In this document: piece after piece, positions 22,102-31,112 of the stretch
How positions within the stretch are numbered: the stretch's first letter is position 1
Layout of the letters: each line of letters opens with the position of its first letter
Assembly (NCBI GenBank): GCA_026873275.1
Contig: JANTUC010000005.1
Location: 1,798,001-1,862,000, forward strand
DNA: 64,000 nucleotides
From: Pseudopithomyces maydicus
Taxonomy: Eukaryota > Ascomycota > Dothideomycetes > Pleosporales > Didymosphaeriaceae
Direction: 5' to 3'
Made by a program: the position numbers and the translations under genes
The notes under the pieces: model-generated
Databases searched by the model: none
Told to the model about the DNA's origin: nothing
Seen by the model: the letters and a program-made list of their open reading frames with translations, nothing else

Positions 22102-22332
22102 TTCGAGCATCACGTTTAAGCCAAAGAATACAAGCAATCATGACAAAGACATGTTTTTGAAGAAATAAAACATATGAGTGAACAACCTCATTTTCATCTA
22201 GTCAGCTCCACCCTCAGCTGCTACTTTTTCAAAAAACAAAGCAAAGCAAAACATCAGTGAACGATTAAGTTGTGCAGACAAAGAGGTGCGACCCAGTTCT
22301 AAATTAGAAGCAAGAACATACCCTTGATCCAA

Positions 22333-22400
22333 AGCAATCCTACAGGGCGAAAATTTGAAAACCATCTCCGGATTGCATATTTTGTATCGACAAGTATTGT
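22333..22400 (+). repeat. Diverged direct repeat, copy 2
   Basis: Partner of 21971-22038, 362 bp apart in the same orientation and about 75% identical by eye. Confidence 0.6.
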
Positions 22401-22680
22401 TGTAGAGTCCGGACTGCGCCTCAAGACCCATGTCAATCTGAAGAATATTGACTGAGATAATTTGGACATGATGGCTTTAAAAACTGCGCTGTGTATACCT
22501 ATTTTCTAGCAGGGAAGAGTGGGCTTCTTCTTATTCATATTCTTTCGTTCTTACTACACTCTTTTGTTACACAGTCACTCTTTTTTTGAAGTCACTCCTT
22601 ACTTTCTTGAAGCTAGACGCTTCGAGTCCATACACTCTTTATTCTATCAGGACTTTACATATACTTGAGATTCGAGCAAC

Positions 22681-24042
22681 ATGTTCTGGATCAAACCCCT
22701 TGCTCTCCTTGCAGCCCTTGCTGCAAGTGGCAATGCAGCACCTCTTAATCCGCTAGGAGAAAACTTCGAAGATCAGGCTAACATCACTGCCCTCGAACAA
22801 CGCTCGCTAGTGGCTCGTGCCGGATCGGTCAGCGTAGTTTTCAGGAAGGACGATCGCTCACCGGAGATGATCAAGAGCTCTGGTGGATTCAAGTACGTCT
22901 CTAGTAACTTCAGTTGACGGAGATGCACTGACTTCTCTAGACCATGGGCCACCACCATTGGCACTACAGCTGATTACAGTTTGTTCGCACATTGCTCTGC
23001 TCACTTGCAAACTAAGAAAGACAGTGGATATGTCTCGACTAGTAGCAGTGAGGATTTTGTAACGTCTTGGAAGCCAGTCCCGGGTTCAGTTGCCTATGTG
23101 TATAAAATTGCAGCTTACGAGACTCTTGTCGATACCAAGGCCACTCTCAAGCAACACAACCCTCACGATGAAGAAAAGGAGTTCGCCAACATTGGAACTG
23201 TTCCCTGGGAGCAGATCATCAGCTATTACAAGTTCGTCTATCCGGACAAGCACGAGGTTGTGAAGAACCCTCAATACAACGCCGCCAAGTATGACGGTCA
23301 TCGTGACTCAGGTGCCATGTATGAACTGGCAGGTTTCCCAGATACCCATGTTGGATGGAGGCAGGCACCTTGGAAGCAGTTTGCCGCCGGCTGCAGCTCC
23401 GGTACGGGCAAGAAAGGAACGAAATCCAACCTGCGCAGAGAAATTGATGCGACAGAGTCTATTGTAGAGGATAATGTCAGCCGTGAATTGGCTGCGGAGG
23501 ACATGCCTGCCGCGCCTCTTGAAGCTAGACGAAGCAGGGGTGGTAGATCACGCTCGTCAAGGAAACGACCCTCCGCTGGTTCTCGCAAGAAGAGGCCAGC
23601 CAAGAAGACCAGCTCGAAGAAGAAGAAGACCTCCGGCAAGAAAAAGACAACTTCTAAGAAGAAGCCCACGACTAAGAAGCCCGCCTCCAAATGTACCGCA
23701 GCAATGAAGAAAGCCGGCAAGTGCAAGGCCACGAAGAAGCCCGCCACCAAATGTACCGCAGCTCAGAAGAAGGCGAACGGTGGCAAATGCCCTGCTACTA
23801 AGAAGACCAACAAGTGCACAGCTGCTCAGAAGAAGGCAAACGGTGGCAAATGCCCTGCCAAGTGTACTGCAGCAATGAAGAAGGCTGGAAAGTGCCCCAA
23901 TCAGAACCAGTCCTGCAAGCTTGGACCCAAGAGGAAGAACGCCGTGGTGTACAAGGAATACCTCAAGATCATGAAGACCGGTAGAACACCTAAGCCTAAA
24001 GCCACTAAAGGAGGCAAGAAGGGCGGTAAGACACGTGCTTAG
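22681..24042 (+). CDS. Secreted ADP-ribosyltransferase-like protein (heat-labile enterotoxin A family) with Lys/Cys repeat tail
   Basis: Exon 1 is 22681-22892, exon 2 is 22941-24042 and the intron is 48 nt; 437 residues. Signal peptide at residues 1-20 (ends GNAAP). The ART fold signature of the R-S-E class is visible: catalytic-type Arg in VVFRKDDRSP (R55), a YVSTSSSED motif (STS 103-105), and EEKEFANIGTVPWEQI with an ExE pair at E149/E151. This family transfers ADP-ribose from NAD to proteins; fungal members are secreted and largely uncharacterised. From about residue 225 the protein becomes extremely Lys/Arg/Ser-rich. Residues 321-391 hold four repeats starting KCTAA (nt 23689, 23749, 23812, 23860), each ending with a Cys. 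The tail resembles histone H1-like or nucleic-acid-binding tails and could carry nuclear-localisation signals (inference). No frame break. Candidate effector or toxin; activity is not demonstrable from sequence. Confidence 0.78.
23689..23899 (+). repeat. Coding repeats of the ART-like gene tail
   Basis: Four in-frame units encoding K-C-T-A-A-x-K-K-A-x-G-K-C patterns at 23689, 23749, 23812 and 23860. Nucleotide similarity is high between the first two (60-nt period) and between units two and three, suggesting expansion by duplication. Confidence 0.8.
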
Positions 24043-24207
24043 GTTATGCAGGAGACAGAAATGCAGTGAAGAACATGGATAGACAAAGGGAAGACGCAGT
24101 AGTCTATATGTACAACAGAGGGCTAACTCTGGAGAGTTAGCATATTTTCTCTTCGTTATCGTCCAAGTACGAGTATTTATAGATCAGACGCAAGAATTCT
24201 ATTAGCA

Positions 24208-25146
24208 TCAAAGAGTACCTGCCGTGGCTAGGGTGGGGACAGCTGTAGCTCCCTTGCAGTGCCATTCCACATATTGTACGTTCCCCTCTAGACTATCCGT
24301 GATATACAATGTCTTCCCATCCTTACCGCCAAAGCAACAATTCGTAAAGTTGATGCCGTTGGAGCATGATACTATTCGAGCCTTCGGTGTTCCATCGGAA
24401 TTCAAAACAAATATTGACCCCAGTCCAGGGTCGCACACGAATAGACTGCCTTCCTCGTCCATCGCTAACCCATCAGGGCCAACATTTCCAAATCCCTGGT
24501 AGAATAAACCAACCTTGCTGGTGGTGCCATTTGGATGCAGAGGCACTCGCCAGACGGCATTGGCCCGAGTCATGGCCACAAAGAGGAAGCGTTCGTCCCG
24601 AGAAAGTACGAGGCCGTTTGGCGATACACCGTTTGAGATCAGAGTATCGAGCCTACCGCTGGGAGATAGCCGATACACTTTCCCGGTGGGATCCGTCAGC
24701 CCTGTTTGCCCTTGGTCGGTGAAGTAGAGATTTCCCGCCTTGTCGAAGATGAGATCGTTGGGACCTTTGAAGCGTTCGAGATTGTTCCTTGTAATTCGAT
24801 TTGATATGGTGCCGCTGACGGGATCGAGGGTCAAAACGCCTTGCTTGTAGTCGGCGATGGCGATCTTGCCATCAGGGTCCACGGCCAGGCCATTCGGCTC
24901 GCCATCCCATTCCGCCGCTACAGTGACTTCTTTGCTGGCCGAGACGCGAAGTATGCGACCGTACGGAACGTCAACAATGTAGAGATCACCTGAGGTGGTG
25001 TATACTGGTCCCTCGAGGAATATGTTCTGGAAAGGCCGAGCAAATCCGCCACGCCATTCTGTCTCACGATCTTTGCACCTTAGGTCATCGGGAATCCGAA
25101 CGTACAAGGATGCTGTGATGGTGGGAGGAACAGGGTAAAAGTTCAT
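24208..25146 (-). CDS. SMP-30/gluconolactonase-like lactonase
   Basis: Single exon, 312 residues from ATG 25146 (MNFYPVPP). The frame stays open 43 codons upstream, but that part has no family resemblance, so I chose the internal ATG. Six-bladed propeller signatures recur: FLEGPVYTTSGDLYIVDV with the metal-binding Glu, GEPNGLAVDPDGKIAIAD, GPNDLIFDKAGNLYFTD, SPNGLVLSRDERFLFVA with the metal Asn, and GPDGLAMDEEGSLFVCD with the catalytic-type Asp. The family hydrolyses sugar lactones using a divalent metal. It has no obvious signal peptide, so it is probably intracellular. It lies next to a Zn2Cys6 regulator, a hydroxyacid dehydrogenase and a sugar permease, which fits a sugar-acid pathway. Confidence 0.85.
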   Translation of the reverse strand: MNFYPVPPTITASLYVRIPDDLRCKDRETEWRGGFARPFQNIFLEGPVYTTSGDLYIVDVPYGRILRVSASKEVTVAAEWDGEPNGLAVDPDGKIAIADYKQGVLTLDPVSGTISNRITRNNLERFKGPNDLIFDKAGNLYFTDQGQTGLTDPTGKVYRLSPSGRLDTLISNGVSPNGLVLSRDERFLFVAMTRANAVWRVPLHPNGTTSKVGLFYQGFGNVGPDGLAMDEEGSLFVCDPGLGSIFVLNSDGTPKARIVSCSNGINFTNCCFGGKDGKTLYITDSLEGNVQYVEWHCKGATAVPTLATAGTL

Positions 25147-25423
25147 GGTTGGTATGGCGTGGGTCCAGATGTATGTATTGGTACAATCTTTCTGCTGCGC
25201 CGATGGGTGTAGTTTCCTGGTGCTCAAGTTGTGGAAGCCGATACCATCTAGGTCCAGAAGCTGGAAGAAAGCCACAACACACGAATGCGCGTAGATAATT
25301 TGATGGTGTATTTGACGACGGTGCTTTTCGCAATGAAAGCGCCGGCAAGCGACGTTGCCCAGTGCGGTTGATTCATAAGTTTGGGTAGCGTGTGCATCTG
25401 CTGACTCGACGTTGGTGAAGTCT
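25147..25423. promoter_or_regulatory. Divergent promoter of the lactonase and a Zn2Cys6 regulator
   Basis: 277 bp separate the two start codons, so the lactonase and regulator probably share control elements. No specific operator is recognisable. Confidence 0.45.
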
Positions 25424-27601
25424 ATGCAGGTCGGGGCGGGGCCGACTCAAATGGAAGCGCAACCACACCCCAGACAAAACTCGGTCTCTCTGTTTCCCCA
25501 CCCAGCTGATAACCTCAATACCGCTCGGTATGCACCCGACGCCATGGATGTAACGTGTGCAGCACCCGCTCTGCAACTCCCGGCTTGCCAGAGATGCCGA
25601 CTTCGGAAAGTCCGATGCGACCGGAGCGCCCCGAAATGCGCCAGCTGTTCGAAAGGCAATGTCTCGTGCATCATTGTTGATCCCGAAACGGGCGAGCAAT
25701 ATGCGCGTGACTATCTTCGTCGCCTCGAAGAGCAAGAGAAGGCACTAAAAGCTCAACTCGGGGAACGCACAATGCGCTTTGAAAATTCAACACCCGGTGT
25801 ATCTACCGAGAGTTCCAATAGAGTTGAAGGCCCTGCCACGGCAAGCACCGCAGCATTGCAAAGCTACTTTGTAGGAGATGGAAGCGGCCTGGAATTCTTG
25901 CATAGCATCCTGTCCGATGCGCAATGGCAGGAACATCGTATCCCGATTATGCATCAGCTCGCAGCGCGTCCAAGGATGCAGAAACAACATGTCCAGCCCA
26001 ATCCAATGCCTCCAATACACGAGGCGGAGGCGCTCGTGGAAAACTACTTCTCACGGTTTCATATCCATCACACTTTTCTATTGCGCCATGAGGTATTGAG
26101 CATGTTCAGACGGTTGTACTCTCCATTGGCAGAAGACGATCCCGTTACGGTGCAAGACCGCTTTCGTTTGCTTATGATCTTTGCCATAAGTGCGACTACC
26201 AGACACCGTGCCGGCCTGTGTTCCGAAAATCCTTATGGGTATTTCAAAGCTGCTGAAAGCTATCTCAGAGGCATACCCTTAATTAAAGATCTGGATGCTA
26301 TTCAAAACCTACTACTGATTGCCCGTTTTGGAATGTACCACCATATAGGCACCTCATTATGGGAGATCTCGCAATTGTGTATGCGCCAGTGTATCGAATG
26401 GCGTCTTCACATGCCCCGACTGAAGACGCCTAGTCCACTCAGAGAGCAACATCACCGACGCATTTTCTGGGAATGCTATATCCTGGATCGATATAGCTCT
26501 GGAATATTGGGACGTCCTTTTGCTATACAGGAGAAGGATATTTCAGTAGATCTACCGATCGATGTGGACGATGAGGCCCTAATCAATTCTACTGCATCAA
26601 CACTCGATGAGGTCCCGCCGAACACGAGTTCTCATCCCACCGAGTTGTCTATTTTCATACATTGTATCAAGCTGAGAAGGATAAGCTCACGTATTCATAC
26701 GAAATTCTATATAGGCCAAGATCCGGTTGATCGGTCAAATAAGCTGAAGCAACAAGGTCAGCCATCAAGATTTCCCTCCGTGGGACATGTTTACACCTAT
26801 TTTTCTCGTTTGCGATTGGAGCTCAAGAACTGGCGTGCTACAGCTCCCATATATCCAGATCCAAAATCGCTCTACGAAAGACCCGAGTGGCACGACTTTT
26901 TGCATGAAAAGGACTCGATGTTGCTTGCTAGAGGCGCTCTACATAACGTACCTCACCGGTCGCTATTATCTACAGGGATATTGAAAGATTTACTCACAGC
27001 ATGTTACACTTCGGCCAAAAATATCATCGAACTATATGCCAACCTTTTGGAAAATCGCGCAATCACGTGGACCAGAAGTTACTTTCAGGTAATCTTCACT
27101 GCCGGCCTCTCGCTCATCTACTGCCTTAATTTCGATGTTTTTAAAACCGATATGCACGAATCCCAGGCCCGTCAATCACTTGATATCTGTAGAAAGATAT
27201 TGCAGTTCTTCAAGGAAAATATGCCAGATGCTGGGTCCTTCACATTAGTCTTCGAACTCCTCAGTCGAGAATGCTTCAAGAATCGAATCTCTCATGCTGG
27301 AGTTGAGGATAGGACAACTAGTGCGGTTCCAGTGGGGTCTTTATTACAATCTGAGATTCCTACAAACAGTGTACCGCCCGATGCCGATTTTGGGTCATTG
27401 AACAACTCCGCAGCCCTGATCGAAAGCCAATTCAATGCTTATACGGATCCTCAGGTTTATGATGGCAATTTCAGAGATCAGATCGTTGGCTTCACGGATG
27501 ATTTCGGTTTCATGACCCAACTGGAGGCGGGCCTGGGAGAATACGCGTGGGGTTGTCTTCCAATGAATGAGGATTTTTCGAACCAATTACTATTGCAGTA
27601 G
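25424..27601 (+). CDS. Zn2Cys6 transcription factor of the lactonase cluster
   Basis: Single exon, 725 residues from ATG 25424. The Zn2Cys6 cluster is complete, with cysteines at 55, 58, 65, 72, 75 and 82 (CQRCRLRKVRC, then CASC and C). It is followed by a short basic/leucine region (YLRRLEEQEKALKAQL) that is probably a dimerising coiled coil. The middle part resembles the fungal-specific transcription factor domain, with RIFWECYILDRYSSGILGRPFAIQ at about residue 350. It presumably binds paired CGG half-sites in the nucleus and controls the neighbouring catabolic genes (inference). Its stop codon is only 4 nt from that of the convergent dehydrogenase gene, so the two mRNAs must overlap at their 3' ends. 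Frame intact. Confidence 0.87.
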   Translation: MQVGAGPTQMEAQPHPRQNSVSLFPHPADNLNTARYAPDAMDVTCAAPALQLPACQRCRLRKVRCDRSAPKCASCSKGNVSCIIVDPETGEQYARDYLRRLEEQEKALKAQLGERTMRFENSTPGVSTESSNRVEGPATASTAALQSYFVGDGSGLEFLHSILSDAQWQEHRIPIMHQLAARPRMQKQHVQPNPMPPIHEAEALVENYFSRFHIHHTFLLRHEVLSMFRRLYSPLAEDDPVTVQDRFRLLMIFAISATTRHRAGLCSENPYGYFKAAESYLRGIPLIKDLDAIQNLLLIARFGMYHHIGTSLWEISQLCMRQCIEWRLHMPRLKTPSPLREQHHRRIFWECYILDRYSSGILGRPFAIQEKDISVDLPIDVDDEALINSTASTLDEVPPNTSSHPTELSIFIHCIKLRRISSRIHTKFYIGQDPVDRSNKLKQQGQPSRFPSVGHVYTYFSRLRLELKNWRATAPIYPDPKSLYERPEWHDFLHEKDSMLLARGALHNVPHRSLLSTGILKDLLTACYTSAKNIIELYANLLENRAITWTRSYFQVIFTAGLSLIYCLNFDVFKTDMHESQARQSLDICRKILQFFKENMPDAGSFTLVFELLSRECFKNRISHAGVEDRTTSAVPVGSLLQSEIPTNSVPPDADFGSLNNSAALIESQFNAYTDPQVYDGNFRDQIVGFTDDFGFMTQLEAGLGEYAWGCLPMNEDFSNQLLLQ

Positions 27602-27605
27602 GTTT

Positions 27606-28631
27606 CTATGCTGTGCTCGCTTTTATATAGTTCGAAAGAAGATCCATAGCTGCCATTGCTGTTTCCATCTGGGTTTGTGAAGTTGCAGCACCCACATGAG
27701 GTGTACTCACTACACGTCCAGTTTCCCACAAACCTCCATATCGTTCTTTTGTCGGTGGCTCCTGCTCGTGACAGTCAAGACCAGCCCCCCAAATGAGCCC
27801 TTCCTTCAAGCCACGTTCGAGATCTTCTTCATTGATTATGCCGCCACGTGCTGTGTTGATGATAATGGCATTTCTCTTCATAATCGAGAGTTCCTTGTAG
27901 GAGATGAGACCCCGCGTTTGGGGAATGAGTGGAATGTGCAATGTAACAACGTCCGAGGCTTTGAGAAGGTCTTCAATGGTCTCGGCCCTTTGATGTGGAA
28001 TATCCGCCCACGCGTCTTTGGGGAGGAACGGGTCGTACGCAATGATATCACAACCCAATCCACCTTGAAAAATCTTTGCAACTCTTTGACCGATGTTACC
28101 CATACCGATGATACCGATGGACTTTTGGCTGACAATAAGTCCCGAGCATTTCGACTTTGGTATAACATCTCCACGACTTTGAATCGCAGTTATGCGACCG
28201 ACCTCACGAGCGACGGACATCGTCAGTGTCAACACGGTCTCAGCCACTGCTTGTGCATTCACACCAGGTGTGTTGAAGATCTTGATACCTCGTTCTTTGC
28301 AGGATTCGGCATCAATCTTGTCGATACCTATTGTTTTTGTAAGCATCCGTGTCATGTCAAACATTCGTGTCTTCTTACCCACGCCCTGTTTACCAATAGC
28401 TTTTAAATTAGGACATGACTTGACGTCCTCTGCCGTCAGATAGGAGCCCAAGATCAGAAGGTACTCTGCCTGTTCTCGCCAGTTTTTATGCCGTGGGTCG
28501 TTAGGAAAGACTGCATCAAAAATTTCACGAGCATGCTCGTTCGCTGCAGGATGGAATTCGTCCAAGAGGTAGACTGTGGGTTTTTGAGAAACAGAAGTTT
28601 CGTTAACGGAATCAATTCGTCCAGGTGCCAT
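27606..28631 (-). CDS. D-2-hydroxyacid dehydrogenase (phosphoglycerate-dehydrogenase-like)
   Basis: Single exon, 341 residues. Rossmann motif GIIGMGNIGQRVAKIF followed by the NAD-binding Asp in IIAYDPF. The catalytic triad is visible as Arg in NTARGGIINEEDL, Glu in the DCHEQEPP segment, and His in STPHVGAATSQ. This is the classic layout of the NAD-dependent 2-hydroxyacid dehydrogenases (SerA, glyoxylate/hydroxypyruvate reductase). No C-terminal ACT domain, so it is not a regulated SerA. In this context it may interconvert a 2-keto and a 2-hydroxy acid released by a keto-deoxy-sugar aldolase (inference). It is divergent from the sugar permease and convergent with the regulator. Confidence 0.88.
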   Translation of the reverse strand: MAPGRIDSVNETSVSQKPTVYLLDEFHPAANEHAREIFDAVFPNDPRHKNWREQAEYLLILGSYLTAEDVKSCPNLKAIGKQGVGKKTRMFDMTRMLTKTIGIDKIDAESCKERGIKIFNTPGVNAQAVAETVLTLTMSVAREVGRITAIQSRGDVIPKSKCSGLIVSQKSIGIIGMGNIGQRVAKIFQGGLGCDIIAYDPFLPKDAWADIPHQRAETIEDLLKASDVVTLHIPLIPQTRGLISYKELSIMKRNAIIINTARGGIINEEDLERGLKEGLIWGAGLDCHEQEPPTKERYGGLWETGRVVSTPHVGAATSQTQMETAMAAMDLLSNYIKASTA

Positions 28632-29118
28632 CTTGATCGTATTACAGAAGTTATGTGTAAAATTTGTGCCGCCGATGACAAAGGTGAGATGGATGCAACT
28701 CTTGTGTAGTACCGAGGGTCTTTAATACAAAGAACCCACCGAGATCTTGTTTCATCTAAATCGGCTAGATAAAGCATTGGACCAATGTTATACCGACAAC
28801 TGCTGCCTACGTGACTCAAAATTCGGGTCGGAGGTCAGATCGGAACCAGGTGTTGCGCGTAGCGGTGACTTCGGCGGGCGTCCGGTGGCGCTGCTCGGCC
28901 GCTTCGGTGAACTAGCCTAGTGCTGCAATTTTATGCAGTCTTCGCTGACATTCCCCAGTCCGGGGTCCCCACATTACCGTGCACGTGGAATCGGCATGGT
29001 CCTAGAGCGGTGGTGCACTCAATAAGCTTCGCCCAGAGTACAAGTACTCGGCCTTTCACTTCGCCCTGGCCAGGTTCCATTCGATTTTCTCAATCCTTCG
29101 TTCAGTCATCGAATAGCA
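28632..29118. promoter_or_regulatory. CGG-rich divergent promoter of dehydrogenase and sugar permease
   Basis: 487 bp between two divergent starts. The part 28820-28915 is densely packed with TCGG/CCG triplets, the half-sites of Zn2Cys6 regulators, and includes TCGGAGGTC at 28828-28836, which recurs upstream of the broken aldolase at 34057-34065. Confidence 0.4.
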
Positions 29119-30877
29119 ATGGGTTCAGGCAAACCAAGTCTTCTCAGGGGAACTATCGATGCAGTCAAGGCGTGTCCAAGAGAAATTTTCAATTCTTGGT
29201 TGTTCTTCTGCACAGCAGTATGGAGCTTTCCAGGCGTAGCAAAAGGCTTCGATGAGGGTCAGTACCGGTTTTAACTGTATTCGCTTCTTTACAAGCTGAC
29301 ACATACGTAGGAAACATTGCCTCCGTTGTTGTTATGGAGAGTTTCAAAAGAATTTCGGTCTTGATCACGAGTCCGAGGATCAATACGCAAATACCAAAGG
29401 CTGGATTGTCGCAATGGCTACGGCAGGCGCGGTTTTCGGTTGTCTCTCGTGTATCAACCTTGTGCAAAGATTGGGAAGAAAGAACACCCTATTACTTTTT
29501 ACACTCATATACATTGCGGGAGTCTTTGGTCAGGCTTTCAGTGGTGGAAGTCTCTCAGGCCTCTATGCCAGTCGATTCATAGCAGGTCTCGGGATTGGCA
29601 CTACGACCGTGATACCGTCGATCTACCTGACAGAGGTGCGTATCTCATAACCGTTCACGGCCAGCTCCGCGATGACTGACAATCAAGCTTAGATCGCTCC
29701 CAGGAGCATTCGAGGCCTGATTACACTCCAATATGCGTGCTGCCAACAACTCGGTGTCGTCTTCGGATTTTTCTTCAACTACGGAATTACAAAGTATCAC
29801 GCTGGTACACAGTTGCAATGGCAGCTCCCCACTGCCCTACAGATTGTACCCGCCGTTATCTGGGGCCTCGGTCTCTTCTTTACACCCGAGTCGCCAAGAT
29901 TTTTGCTCAGCAAAAATAAACGCACAGAGGCATTGGAGGCACTTTGCAGCATCCGAAAGCTCCCCCAAGATCATCCTTACATCCAAGAAGAGTTTGCTGG
30001 AATCGAGTGGCAGCTCAATGCGGAGATTGAGGCTGTAAGTGGAGCCAGTGTCTGGGATCTCACCAAGGAAACTTTCACCGTCACGGAGAACCGCAGGCGA
30101 TTCGTTCTGATGTTCCTTTGTCATCTTTTTGGACAATGGTCAGGAGCCAATGCGATCACGCAATATTCCCCCAGTATCTTTGCGTATCTAGGCATTGCAG
30201 GAGAAGAGGCTCGATTTCTAGCGACGGGCCTTTACGGTATAGTGAAATTTGTGTCGGTTCTCCTATTTTCCGTTTTCGTGATCGACTTTATTGGTAGGCG
30301 ACGATCACTGATCACTGGTATCTGCCTGCAGATCGTTACATTGACCTTTGTTGGTGCCTACCTGGGTGTGACCAACGGTATGTCTGCAGCGGACATCGAG
30401 GCCAGCCCCAGTGCAACTGCAGCGAGCAAAGCGAGCATTGTGGCTATATTCCTTCACGCAGTTGCTTGGTCGATTGGCTGGTTCTCAATTCCTTACCTCG
30501 TCTCGGCGGAAGTGTTTCCAATCCGGATCCGTTCGCTCAACGTATCGATCCTCATGGCCTTCCATTGGGCCTTCTATTTTGGATGCTCACGGGCTATGCC
30601 GAGTCTGCTTGCAGCGACGCATCGTTTTGGTGCCTTTGCGTTCTTTGCTAGCATCTGTTTCTGCTCTCTGATCTATGTGTTCTTCGCACTACCAGAGACG
30701 GCAGGGAGATCGCTGGAAAGTATGGACCGTCTATTCGAGCGGCCATGGTACACGGTGAGACAGGTCGCGTACCCGACAGCAGCAGATCTGGCCGACGGGG
30801 GCCTTGGTGAAGTCGAGAGGAAGGTTGCAGGCGAAGATGAGGAGAAGGCGGGTGAAGTTCGGATCGAGGGCAAATGA
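29119..30877 (+). CDS. MFS sugar/quinate permease (frame broken near N terminus)
   Basis: Exons 29119-29257, 29311-29635 and 29693-30877. It has twelve hydrophobic segments and sugar-porter signatures: GFDEGNIASVVV at the start of the loop after helix 1, ASRFIAGLGIGTTTVIPSIYLTEIAP (joined by the second intron), PESPRFLL before the central loop, and LPETAGRSLESMD at the end of helix 12. The frame breaks in exon 2 at about 29342-29346. SVVVMESF is in one frame and QKNFGLDHES in the next. One extra C (TTC to TTCC) restores ESFQKNFGLD and a 549-residue protein with all phases closing. Plasma-membrane H+ symporter for a sugar or sugar acid; it probably feeds the neighbouring lactonase/dehydrogenase. 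Confidence 0.88.
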
Positions 30878-31112
30878 TTTTAGGGCGGACGTCTTTGGAG
30901 CGAATTACTTGCAGACTGCCATGGTGCTATAGCGTGCAATGCATCGTGATTATTGAGCGCGGCGACTTGTTATACATATCTTCTTGTCATATTGGTGGCG
31001 CCTTGAGCCTCGCAGGCTTCAAAATCACTGGGGCCAATCGGACTAATCTCCGGTCTATCGGGCCTACACCGAGGCGCTCAATTTTCGCACCTCCTCATCG
31101 TTCCCACACAAC

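Larger units (their letters stand above)
21417..22680. other. Regulatory region upstream of the ART-like gene, with old repeats
   Basis: 1.26 kb without a gene. Contains two diverged direct repeats (21971-22038 and 22333-22400) and a 15-bp exact repeat pair (22066 and 22087). A pyrimidine-rich leader runs up to 22680. Confidence 0.5.
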
